64,000 bases of DNA from assembly GCF_027925305.1 (NCBI RefSeq), contig NZ_BSDR01000001.1, positions 2,941,001 to 3,005,000 on the forward strand, written 5' to 3'. The DNA comes from Desulforhabdus amnigena. Lineage in GTDB: Bacteria; Desulfobacterota; Syntrophobacteria; Syntrophobacterales; Syntrophobacteraceae. The translations under genes were made by a program, and so were the position numbers. Within the stretch, counting starts at the first letter, position 1. Each line of letters begins with the position of its first letter. Under the pieces are notes generated by a model that was given only the letters and a program-made list of their open reading frames with translations, searched no databases and had not been told where the DNA came from. This document shows, piece after piece, positions 27,515 through 36,013 of this stretch.

Positions 27515-27895
27515 ATGGCCATTTACGGAATCGGTATCGACCTGGTTCGGACCGACCGCATACAAAAGATGCTCGACCGGTGGGATGCACGATTTTTGAG
27601 AAGAATCTTCACAGCGGAAGAATCTGAAGTGTGTTTCGGGAGGAAAATTCCGGCCAGGTGTTTTGCCATGCGTTTTGCCGCTAAGGAAGCATTCGTGAAG
27701 GCTCTGGGGATTGGAATGCGTTCTCCTGTGCTCTGGCTCGATATCGGAGTGAAAAGCAATGCTCTGGGAAAGCCCGAGATAGTTCTTTCCGATCGCGCCC
27801 TGCGTTTCTGTCGGGAAAAGGGAATCCATGCCTGGCACTTGAGCTTGACCGACGATGGAGATTACGGCGCAGCCGTAGTGATTCTCGAAAGCTGA
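27515..27895 (+). CDS. acpS: Holo-[acyl-carrier-protein] synthase
   Basis: AcpS transfers 4'-phosphopantetheine from CoA to acyl carrier protein. The 126-residue sequence has the metal-binding IYGIGIDLVRTDRI start and the signature RFAAKEAFVKALG near residue 52. The ATG immediately follows the pdxJ stop, implying coupled translation. Confidence 0.95.
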   Translation: MAIYGIGIDLVRTDRIQKMLDRWDARFLRRIFTAEESEVCFGRKIPARCFAMRFAAKEAFVKALGIGMRSPVLWLDIGVKSNALGKPEIVLSDRALRFCREKGIHAWHLSLTDDGDYGAAVVILES

Positions 27896-27910
27896 GGAGA
27901 AGAGGGAAAT

Positions 27911-29512
27911 TTGTTGGAAAGGGGGAAAAGAGTGAAAGATTTGAAGCTCGCATCCATGATCGTCACTGCTTCAGAAATGGGGAAGATGGACCGGCGCACC
28001 ATTGAGGAAATCGGTATTCCCGGCGTGGTGCTCATGGAAAGTGCGGCCCGGGGCGCGGCCTCTTTTTTCCTGGAGGTCATCCCGGATTTACCCAAACGCA
28101 GAATCACCGTTGTTGCGGGAAGCGGAAACAACGCCGGTGACGGATTCGTGCTGGCCCGCATCTTTCATTCCCGGGGAGTTCCTGTTCGAGTGGTCTGCCT
28201 GCGCTCCCCCGGCCAACTGAAAGGGGACGCTCTCGCCAACTTTCAGATTCTTGAAAAGATAAAAGTACCGGTGTTCGTATGGGATGAAGGGAAGGACTTT
28301 GACGCTCAATGGCACTGGATTCAGGAAAGCGACGCCATCATCGATGCGATCCTGGGGACCGGACTCAACAGCGAAGTAAGAGGGATTTATCGCAAAATCA
28401 TTGATGGCATGAACAGTCTCTCCGTCCCCGTCCTGGCGGTGGATATCCCTTCTGGCCTTGACGCCAGCACCGGCACCCCTCTCGGAACCGCTGTCCGAGC
28501 GACGGCAACGGCAACTTTTGCCTTCCCGAAAATCGGGCACGTGATGGATCCGGGACCGGATTACACGGGAAAATTGCGTGTGGTGGATATCGGAATCCCC
28601 TCCATTGTGGCGGAGGCCGCTCAAATCAACCGGTGGTGGATGGACGCCCATTTTCTCTCCGGCTGGTTGAAACCGCGCCGCCCTGATGTGCACAAGGGCA
28701 ATGCGGGCCACGTGGCGGTCCTTGCAGGATCGCGGGGAAAAACGGGGGCGGCGACCCTCATTTGTCAGGGCGCATCGCGTGTCGGTTCCGGACTGGTCAC
28801 ACTCTTTGTTCCTTTCAGCCTCAATCCCATCCTCGAGGTCAAACTCACAGAGGCCATGACCTACCCCATCGCAGAGACGGACATACAGTCGCCCGCTCAG
28901 GCCGCACTCCCTGAAATACTGAATTTCCTGGACGGGAAGCAAGCCCTTGCCGTCGGGCCCGGCATTTCACTGCATCCTGAAACTCAGGAGCTGGTCAAAG
29001 CGCTTGTTCAACAGTCCCCCTGCCCCATGATTCTGGATGCGGACGCTCTCACCATTTTCGCTCAAGACCCTGAACTCCTGAAGCAGGCAAACGTTCCTCT
29101 CATTTTGACCCCGCATCCGGGAGAGATGGCCCGGTTGATTCAAGACAGCCCACAGGCTGTTCAAAGAGACCGCCTCGGCGTCGCCGCGGAATTCAGTAGA
29201 AGATATGGTGTCATTCTTGTCTTGAAGGGATACCGTACCCTTGTGGCGGCCCCGGACGGGCGCATGGCCATAAACGGTTCCGGCAATCCCGCCATGGCGA
29301 GCGGGGGCATGGGGGACACCCTCACGGGAATGATCGCTGGATTCGTGGCCCAGGGATACGAACCTTTTCAGGCAGCTTGCCTGGGAGTGTACATACACGG
29401 TGCGGCCGCGGACAGATACATGCACGGCGTGGCGACTCGGGGGCTTCTCGCTTCGGATATTCTCGAGGAAATTCCTCGAGTGATCGGTTCCCTGGAAAGC
29501 GATGCAGGGTGA
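27911..29512 (+). CDS. nnrDE: Bifunctional NAD(P)H-hydrate epimerase / ADP-dependent dehydratase
   Basis: Repairs hydrated NAD(P)H. The N-terminal YjeF_N epimerase domain (to about residue 220) has VVAGSGNNAGDGFVLAR and AVDIPSGLDASTG. The C-terminal ribokinase-like dehydratase (about 240-533) has VLAGSRGKTGAATL, LTPHPGEMARL and the catalytic GNPAMASGGMGDTLTGM. Length, 533 residues, is normal for the fusion. TTG 27911 has AGAGGG upstream; a GTG at 27932 preceded by AAAGGGGG is equally plausible. Confidence 0.94.
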   Translation: MLERGKRVKDLKLASMIVTASEMGKMDRRTIEEIGIPGVVLMESAARGAASFFLEVIPDLPKRRITVVAGSGNNAGDGFVLARIFHSRGVPVRVVCLRSPGQLKGDALANFQILEKIKVPVFVWDEGKDFDAQWHWIQESDAIIDAILGTGLNSEVRGIYRKIIDGMNSLSVPVLAVDIPSGLDASTGTPLGTAVRATATATFAFPKIGHVMDPGPDYTGKLRVVDIGIPSIVAEAAQINRWWMDAHFLSGWLKPRRPDVHKGNAGHVAVLAGSRGKTGAATLICQGASRVGSGLVTLFVPFSLNPILEVKLTEAMTYPIAETDIQSPAQAALPEILNFLDGKQALAVGPGISLHPETQELVKALVQQSPCPMILDADALTIFAQDPELLKQANVPLILTPHPGEMARLIQDSPQAVQRDRLGVAAEFSRRYGVILVLKGYRTLVAAPDGRMAINGSGNPAMASGGMGDTLTGMIAGFVAQGYEPFQAACLGVYIHGAAADRYMHGVATRGLLASDILEEIPRVIGSLESDAG

Positions 29513-29515
29513 GTC

Positions 29516-30028
29516 ATGCCGGATATGATCCTCCATTCCCCCAGTGAAGCATACAGCTTTGAACTCGGCTTCAAAATCGGCACACTGGTTGAAGCCGGAG
29601 ACATCTTGACACTCTGGGGAGATTTGGGGGCAGGCAAGACCTTTCTCACCCGGGGCATTGCCCGGGGTCTTGGAGTTCCCCCCCAGGTCCCCGTTACCAG
29701 CCCAACTTTTACTTTCATCAACGAATATGAAGGACGCCTTCATCTCTACCACCTCGACCTTTACCGGCTGGCGGACCCGGATGAACTGGAAACACTTCCC
29801 TGGAAAGAAGCGCTGTTTGGAAAGGGGGTTGCCGTCATAGAATGGCCGGAAAGGCTTGGAGAGGAACTCCCCGAAGAAAGATGGGACATCCGCATCGAAG
29901 TTACGGGAGACGAGAGCCGAACGATCATTCTCCAGGCACGTGGCAAATCCCCGGAAACACGGATGGAAAAGTGGAAGCGGGAATTGGCCTCCTGTGCCGG
30001 CACACATTCCTACTCAGAAGAATCTTGA
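29516..30028 (+). CDS. tsaE: tRNA threonylcarbamoyladenosine biosynthesis ATPase
   Basis: TsaE supports TsaB/TsaD in making t6A at position 37 of ANN-decoding tRNAs. The 170-residue protein has Walker A GDLGAGKTFLTRG and the family motif SPTFTFINEY followed by YHLDLYRL and EWPERLG. It starts 3 bp after nnrDE stops. The last 25 residues are basic and not part of the core fold. Confidence 0.94.
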   Translation: MPDMILHSPSEAYSFELGFKIGTLVEAGDILTLWGDLGAGKTFLTRGIARGLGVPPQVPVTSPTFTFINEYEGRLHLYHLDLYRLADPDELETLPWKEALFGKGVAVIEWPERLGEELPEERWDIRIEVTGDESRTIILQARGKSPETRMEKWKRELASCAGTHSYSEES

Positions 30029-30367
30029 GCACCTCCGTCAACAAAATTTAAAAAAGGGCAAAGAGATACAAGATGATAGGGAAAGCGCGAAACGCCCTTG
30101 AAAAGCGATGTTGTCATGAGCCATGAGCTATGAACCTTGAGCCTTTTTTCATATAAAATACGCAATGGCGGAAGTTCTCACCCCACTGAACGATTCCATG
30201 CCCCCCTCGAAAGAATAGGCGTCAGGTCAAGAAAATGAATATCAAAAGGTTCCCCCCCTTCGAAGGGGGATGAAGGGGGAGGTTTTGAGAATTACACCCT
30301 TTCCCTCTTCTTCAAGGGGAAATCCAAAACATACCGGGCATAAATTGATTGTTTTTATCTCGACGTA
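30029..30367. other. Intergenic region after tsaE
   Basis: 339 bp with no credible gene. It holds a TGAGCC-rich stretch (30117-30142), the second copy of the 19-nt repeat, and a C/G inverted repeat (CCCCCCTTCGAAGGGGG near 30251). Confidence 0.5.
30138..30156 (+). repeat. 19-nt direct repeat, copy 2
   Basis: Identical to 26767-26785. It follows a TGAGCC-rich stretch and ends in AT-rich sequence. Confidence 0.6.
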
Positions 30368-30679
30368 CTAAAATCTAACATCCTCACCGGGTTTTTCCAT
30401 CTCCTGTGGAAAATCGTTTAAAGGGAAAGGGCGCTCATTGTCATTGAGCGTCATGTATCGAATGATTTTATATACATAAGTGGACACTTTGTTGGAAAAG
30501 TTCTTGAGGGGCTGACTGTACTCTCTTGTCACCAGCAGGTAGACGAACTGAAAAAGGACCGTAACCTGAACCACCAATTTCAGCAATTCGAAGATGATAA
30601 GGTAAAGCAGGGTATAAAGCAGACGAATAATGATCTGTTTCCTTGAAGCTTTGCTCTCTAATGTGGTCGTGTCGTTCAT
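30368..30679 (-). CDS. DUF4389 family membrane protein
   Basis: 103-residue protein with one long hydrophobic region (ILRLLYTLLYLIIFELLKLV-like, about residues 18-50) followed by a conserved FVYLLVTREYSQPLKNFS phrase and a C-terminal PFPLNDFP, which match DUF4389. Function unknown. It is transcribed against its neighbours, between tsaE and lysC, and may have been inserted into an otherwise one-directional block. Confidence 0.8.
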   Translation of the reverse strand: MNDTTTLESKASRKQIIIRLLYTLLYLIIFELLKLVVQVTVLFQFVYLLVTREYSQPLKNFSNKVSTYVYKIIRYMTLNDNERPFPLNDFPQEMEKPGEDVRF

Positions 30680-31085
30680 TGCAATTCCTCCTGGGTCATT
30701 GTATGGATGATGCGACTAACGGAAGTCCAGCGGACAACGAACATAAAACATAGACTGTCGACCGGTTTACTTCAAGAACATTCCTCCATTGTGCCGCCCC
30801 CCCGATTCTCCACAAGCTTTTTTCTGAACTTGCCGAGATCCTACGTGCGATACGTCTCTCCCCCTATACATGCAAACCCGCACCTGTTTTCCACTTCAGG
30901 TAGTGGAAAAAAAATCCTGTACAAATTAGAAAACAATTGTGTTAGTAAACATACTTTTTCGTGTTATCGAATAGCAGTAGGCAATGTATACCTGTTCACA
31001 TTACTTCCGCTTTAACCATCGCCCCCCATCAGAAGAATATCTCCGGGACGATGTGATCTTAAAGCAGGGGAGGTCTCAAAGACTT
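30680..31085. other. Intergenic region upstream of lysC
   Basis: 406 bp without a supported gene. It contains a perfect 9-bp inverted repeat, TTTTCCACT...AGTGGAAAA (30887-30910), followed by an A tract, possibly a protein-binding site. I looked for a lysine riboswitch and did not see its conserved elements. Confidence 0.45.
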
Positions 31086-32339
31086 ATGGCGCTTGTTGTT
31101 CAGAAGTATGGAGGAACATCCGTTGCGAATGCCGAACGCATCAAGGCAGTGGCCGAGCGTGTGGCAAACCGCAGAAAAGCAGGCGACAACCTTGTAGTGG
31201 TTCTATCCGCGAGATCGGGAGACACTGACCGGTTGCTGGCTCTGGGACGCGAAATCAGCTCCAACCCGGACCCGCGGGAAATGGACGTTCTGTTGGCGAC
31301 CGGTGAGCAAATGACCATCGCGCTTCTCAGTATGGCTCTCAAGGATATGGGGTTCGACGCCATTTCCATGACGGGATACCAGGCTGGGATCATTACCAAT
31401 CGCAGCTACAGCCGAGCCCGCATCAACTGGATTGAAACCCTGCCCATCATGGAAAAGATCCATGAGGGGAAGATCGTAGTGGTGGCCGGTTTCCAGGGCT
31501 ACGACGATGAAGGCAACATCACGACCCTCGGCCGCGGAGGCTCGGACACGACGGCGGTCGCTCTGGCAGCGGCCCTGAGCGCCGACATGTGTGAAATCTA
31601 CACCGACGTGGAGGGCGTTTTCACGACGGACCCCAACGTCTATTCCAAGGCGAGAAAGCTCGATAAGATCAGTTATATGGAAATGCTGGAAATGGCCAGT
31701 ATGGGAGCCAAGGTGCTCCATCTGCGTTCAGTAGAATTCGGAATGAAGTACCATGTTCCAATCATGGTCCTGTCTTCTTTTACTGACGCGCCAGGTACGC
31801 TCGTCACCAAGGAGGATGCAGAAATGGAAAAGGTGGTGGTTTCGGGAATCACCTACAACAAGAATGAGGCACGCATCACGATCACCAATGTTCCCGACGC
31901 TCCCGGTATGGCGGCCAAGGTCTTCAGGGCGATTTCGAACGCCAATGTGAATCTGGACCTCATAGTTCAAGGAAGTGGCTCCATCATGGGGCGTACGAAC
32001 ATTTCGTTCACTGTCCCCAGAACCGACTACGAGAAAACGTTCAAGATTGCCGAAAAGGTTGCCCAGGAAATGGACGCCGGGCAGGTACACGGCAATCCCC
32101 ATATTGCCAAGATTTCCGTGATCGGCTTGGGCATGAGGAGCCACCCTGGAGTGGCCAGTAAAATGTTTGAAACGCTGGCCAGGGAAAATATCAATCTCAA
32201 GATGATCAGCACGTCCGAGATCAAGATTTCCTGCATTATCGATGAAAAATATACCGAATTGGCTGTTCGGGTCCTGCACGACGCTTTTCAACTGGACAAG
32301 GCACCTCATGAACGGATCGAGATACAGGAAGAGAAATAA
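31086..32339 (+). CDS. lysC: Aspartate kinase
   Basis: Aspartate kinase phosphorylates aspartate, the entry to lysine, threonine and methionine synthesis. The 417-residue protein starts MALVVQKYGGTSVANAERIK, contains the GRGGSDTTAVALAAAL substrate motif near residue 150, and ends with two ACT domains (about 265-410) for feedback control. ATG 31086 with AGGGGAGG upstream is favoured over an open extension to 30984. An in-frame ATG with an ideal ribosome binding site lies inside (31824), as in Bacillus-type lysC, which encodes a separate regulatory subunit. Confidence 0.94.
   Translation: MALVVQKYGGTSVANAERIKAVAERVANRRKAGDNLVVVLSARSGDTDRLLALGREISSNPDPREMDVLLATGEQMTIALLSMALKDMGFDAISMTGYQAGIITNRSYSRARINWIETLPIMEKIHEGKIVVVAGFQGYDDEGNITTLGRGGSDTTAVALAAALSADMCEIYTDVEGVFTTDPNVYSKARKLDKISYMEMLEMASMGAKVLHLRSVEFGMKYHVPIMVLSSFTDAPGTLVTKEDAEMEKVVVSGITYNKNEARITITNVPDAPGMAAKVFRAISNANVNLDLIVQGSGSIMGRTNISFTVPRTDYEKTFKIAEKVAQEMDAGQVHGNPHIAKISVIGLGMRSHPGVASKMFETLARENINLKMISTSEIKISCIIDEKYTELAVRVLHDAFQLDKAPHERIEIQEEK
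31809..32339 (+). other. Internal start for a probable aspartate kinase beta subunit
   Basis: AAGGAGG at 31809-31815 is eight bases before an in-frame ATG at 31824. Translation from it would give 171 residues (MEKVVVSGITYNKNEARITI...) that comprise just the two ACT domains. This reproduces the overlapping alpha/beta arrangement known for lysC of Bacillus and Corynebacterium. The sequence shows the site; use of it is inference. Confidence 0.6.
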
Positions 32340-32537
32340 GATAAAAATGTACGGATTTGCAGAAAGATCGTTCGATACCGCTGCTTCTCCTCTCCTTTTC
32401 TACAGCACACTTTCGCATCTTCCCCGTTGAGGCAAACCGTGCAGGCTTTCGGCAACCCTCTCTCAATGAGGGAGGGGGGTTGAAAGAATCGGGAATGACT
32501 GAACCCTACCCTAAAAGTGCACTCAAGGGCATCCCTT

Positions 32538-34124
32538 ATGCAAGAAGTTAGAATTTACGACACTACTCTTCGAGATGGTACGCAAGCCGAAGACTTTTCG
32601 CTTTCGCTGGAAGATAAAATTCGGATTGCACTGAAGCTCGACGACCTTGGAATCCATTATGTGGAGGGAGGTTGGCCCGGCTCCAATCCCAAGGATGTCG
32701 GATTCTTTGAAGAAATAAGGAAGTATGAACTCAAGCAGACTCAAATCGCAGCCTTTGGGGCCACCCACCACCCCAAGAAGACAGCGGAAGCCGATGAAAA
32801 TCTGAGAGCCTTGCTCGCGGCCAAAACTCCCGTGGTCACCCTGTTTGGAAAGAGCTGGACGATTCACGTCAGGGAAGCGCTTCACACCACTCTCAACCAC
32901 AACCTGCAGCTCATTCATGACAGCCTGGCCTACCTGCGCCCTCATGTGAAAACCCTCTTTTACGATGCGGAGCACTTCTTCGATGGGTTCAAGGAGGAAC
33001 CCGAATATGCACTCTCCACCCTGGCAAAAGCGCTGGAAGCGGGAGCGGAGTGCCTGATTCTCTGCGACACCAACGGTGGAAACCTGCCGACCACCATTCG
33101 TGAAATCATGCAGAGCGTGAGAGAGCGTTTTCCCTCCGCTCCCCTTGGAATCCACGTCCACAACGACGGCGATCTTGCCGTTGCCAATTCCATTACGGCC
33201 GTGGAGATGGGAGCGGTTCAGGTTCAGGGAACCATCAACGGCGTGGGGGAACGATGTGGGAATGCCAATCTCTGTTCCATTATTCCAAACCTTTGCCTGA
33301 AGATGAACATTCCCTGCCTGAGTTCCGAGAATCTGAAGAAACTGAGATCCATCAGCCGCTTCGTCCTGGAACTGGCCAATATCCCCCCCAGCCGCTACCA
33401 GCCTTACGTGGGACGCAGTGCTTTCGCCCACAAAGGAGGAGTGCACATCAGCGCGGTGGAGAAGAATCCGCTAACGTATGAGCATATCTCTCCCGAGTTG
33501 GTGGGGAACAGGCGCCGCATACTGGTTTCAGACCTTTCGGGCCGGGCCACCATCAAACGTAAAGCGGAGGACTACGGTCTTCACCTGGACAAATCCGATC
33601 CTGTGGCCATGCAGGTTCTGGAAGAGCTGAAGGACCTCGAGAACCAGGGATTTCAGTTTGAAGCTGCCGAAGCCAGTTTCGAGCTTCTGGTGAACCGGGC
33701 AATGGGCAAGAGCAAACGCTATTTTGAACTGGTCGGCTTCCGGGTCATCGATCAAAAGATGGACGAACATAATGAACCAGTGGCTGAAGCCACCATACTG
33801 GTTAAAGTGGGCGGCCACATGGAACATACCGCGGCTCTGGGCCTTGGCCCCGTCAATGCGCTGGACAATGCTCTGCGAAAGGCGTTGGAGAAATTCTATC
33901 CGGAGCTCAAAGATATGGAACTGAGCGATTACAAGGTCCGGGTCCTGCCCGGGAAGGAAGGAACGGCCGCCCGCGTCCGAGTTCTCATTGAATCCCATGA
34001 CACATCAGATCACTGGGGCACCGTGGGAGTGTCGCACGATATCATTGAAGCCAGCTGGCAGGCCCTGGTAGACAGCATCAATTACAAAATGTACAAAAGC
34101 GAAAAACACCATCGGAAGTCCTGA
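32538..34124 (+). CDS. cimA: (R)-citramalate synthase
   Basis: CimA condenses pyruvate and acetyl-CoA to citramalate, feeding isoleucine synthesis without threonine deaminase. The 528-residue protein has the HMGL-type barrel motif [29 protein letters not shown] metal motif and [15 protein letters not shown], then a C-terminal LeuA-like regulatory dimer domain (about 400-520). It is in the CimA branch rather than isopropylmalate synthase, judging by the GTQAED and [11 protein letters not shown] phrases. It follows lysC, as in Geobacter-like genomes. Confidence 0.92.
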   Translation: MQEVRIYDTTLRDGTQAEDFSLSLEDKIRIALKLDDLGIHYVEGGWPGSNPKDVGFFEEIRKYELKQTQIAAFGATHHPKKTAEADENLRALLAAKTPVVTLFGKSWTIHVREALHTTLNHNLQLIHDSLAYLRPHVKTLFYDAEHFFDGFKEEPEYALSTLAKALEAGAECLILCDTNGGNLPTTIREIMQSVRERFPSAPLGIHVHNDGDLAVANSITAVEMGAVQVQGTINGVGERCGNANLCSIIPNLCLKMNIPCLSSENLKKLRSISRFVLELANIPPSRYQPYVGRSAFAHKGGVHISAVEKNPLTYEHISPELVGNRRRILVSDLSGRATIKRKAEDYGLHLDKSDPVAMQVLEELKDLENQGFQFEAAEASFELLVNRAMGKSKRYFELVGFRVIDQKMDEHNEPVAEATILVKVGGHMEHTAALGLGPVNALDNALRKALEKFYPELKDMELSDYKVRVLPGKEGTAARVRVLIESHDTSDHWGTVGVSHDIIEASWQALVDSINYKMYKSEKHHRKS

Positions 34125-34372
34125 TATTTTTCCGGTCTGTAACTTCCGGGAGGCGTCCCGCCCCCCGGACTCGAAAATTCTCACCCGAGTCACACCCTAA
34201 ACTCTCCCGCCACTGGGAAAAAACTTGATTTTAGCCTGCACCTGAGCATTTACTATACCAGGATCGGGGATTCGAGGGGCTGAATATCATTCCCTTGAAC
34301 CCCAAACGCTGAGCGGCCCGGGATTGTGAAGACCGGCTTCAATTTTATTTACACAGAAAAGGGAGGTTCATC

Positions 34373-35977
34373 ATGAACACTAACACTGCTTCTCACAGTC
34401 CCCATGGTTTGGAAAATCATGGAATTCAAAACGTCGGCACCATTTACTGGAACCTTCCCACCCCTTTTCTCTACGAGCAGGCAATCCGCCGGCGCGAAGG
34501 ACGTCTTTCGCACCTGGGTCCCCTGGTGGTTCGCACGGGGCAATACACGGGGCGCGCTCCCAAAGACAAATTCATTGTTCGCGAACCCACCAGCGAAGAC
34601 AAAATCTGGTGGGGAGAAGTAAACCAGATGATGGAGCAAAGCCGCTTTGACACGCTCCGACAACGGCTTCTGGCCTACTGGCAGTGTAAGGACCTTTTCG
34701 TTCAGGACTGCTTTGCCGGAGCGGACCCCACTTATCGTTTGCCCATCCGCGTCATTACGGAGACAGCCTGGCACAGCCTTTTTGCGCGCAATTTATTCAT
34801 TCAGGCAACGCCTGAACAATTGAAAACGCACGTTCCCGAGTTCACGGTCTTCCACGCTCCCAACTTCCACGCAATTCCCGAGGTGGACGGAACGCGCTCG
34901 GAAGTCTTCGTGGTGATTCACTTTCGAGAGCGCATCGTGCTCATCGGGGGTACCCATTACGCCGGAGAACTCAAGAAAGCCATTTTCACCGTGCTCAACT
35001 ACCTGCTGCCGCAACGGAATGTTCTGACCATGCATTGCTCCGCCAACATGGACGCCGATGAAAATGTGGCCATTTTCTTCGGCCTTTCAGGTACCGGGAA
35101 AACAACGCTTTCGACAGACCCAAACCGCAGGCTCATCGGCGATGACGAACATGGCTGGAGCGACAAAGGCGTCTTCAACCTGGAAGGGGGATGCTATGCG
35201 AAGGTGATCCACCTTTCCCCCGAGGCTGAACCCGAAATTTATGAGACAACACGCCGTTTCGGCACCATCCTCGAAAACGTCGGCTACAACAGCATGACCG
35301 GCCGCATCGACCTGGACGATGAACTGATGACGGAAAACACCCGGGCCGCCTATCCCATCAGCCACATCAAATCCGCCACGCGTCGAGGCGTCGGCGGACA
35401 CCCCAACAATATCATCATGCTCACGGCCGACGCTTTCGGCGTGCTCCCCCCCATTGCCAAGCTCACCTCCTCTCAAGCGCTCTATTATTTCCTGTCCGGT
35501 TACACGGCAAAAGTCGCGGGAACGGAAAAAGGCGTCACCGAGCCCAAGGCCACCTTCAGCGCCTGCTTCGGGGCCCCGTTCATGGCCCTCTCTCCCACCG
35601 TCTATGCCCGACTGCTCGGGGAAAAGATAGGGGAGCACGAAGTCAATGTATGGATGATCAATACCGGGTGGAGCGGCGGACCCTACGGAATCGGCAAAAG
35701 AATAAGCATCGCTCACACCCGGGCCATGGTCCATGCGGCCCTCAACGGCAAACTTTTGACTGTTCCCATGAGAGAAGATCCCAACTTCCGAATCTCCGTA
35801 CCGACTTCATGTCCGGATGTCCCTTCGGAAATCCTGGATCCCCGCAGCACATGGGCGGATACTGCAGCTTATGACGAACAAGCGAAAAAACTTGCCGGAA
35901 TGTTCAGAAACAACTTCAAGGCATTCGAGGGAAGTGTCGCGGAAGATGTCAAAGCGGCCAACCCTAGGGGTTCCTGA
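34373..35977 (+). CDS. pckA: Phosphoenolpyruvate carboxykinase (ATP)
   Basis: Converts oxaloacetate and ATP to phosphoenolpyruvate, CO2 and ADP. The 534-residue protein has the kinase-1a P-loop GLSGTGKTTLSTD (237-249), the metal-site region DDEHGWSDKGVFNLEGGCYA just after it, and RTGQYTGRAPKDKF near residue 54. ATG 34373 follows AAAAGGGAGG. It is monocistronic here: convergent with the spermidine-synthase-like gene and 248 bp from cimA. Confidence 0.96.
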   Translation: MNTNTASHSPHGLENHGIQNVGTIYWNLPTPFLYEQAIRRREGRLSHLGPLVVRTGQYTGRAPKDKFIVREPTSEDKIWWGEVNQMMEQSRFDTLRQRLLAYWQCKDLFVQDCFAGADPTYRLPIRVITETAWHSLFARNLFIQATPEQLKTHVPEFTVFHAPNFHAIPEVDGTRSEVFVVIHFRERIVLIGGTHYAGELKKAIFTVLNYLLPQRNVLTMHCSANMDADENVAIFFGLSGTGKTTLSTDPNRRLIGDDEHGWSDKGVFNLEGGCYAKVIHLSPEAEPEIYETTRRFGTILENVGYNSMTGRIDLDDELMTENTRAAYPISHIKSATRRGVGGHPNNIIMLTADAFGVLPPIAKLTSSQALYYFLSGYTAKVAGTEKGVTEPKATFSACFGAPFMALSPTVYARLLGEKIGEHEVNVWMINTGWSGGPYGIGKRISIAHTRAMVHAALNGKLLTVPMREDPNFRISVPTSCPDVPSEILDPRSTWADTAAYDEQAKKLAGMFRNNFKAFEGSVAEDVKAANPRGS

Positions 35978-36013
35978 AAGAAAATGAAAGTCATCGAGGA
36001 GCCGAAAAGAAGA

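Noticed and set aside
30680-31085. Possible lysine riboswitch upstream of lysC
   Set aside because: The conserved aptamer elements (for example the AGAGG..GCG core) were not found; only a 9-bp inverted repeat is present.
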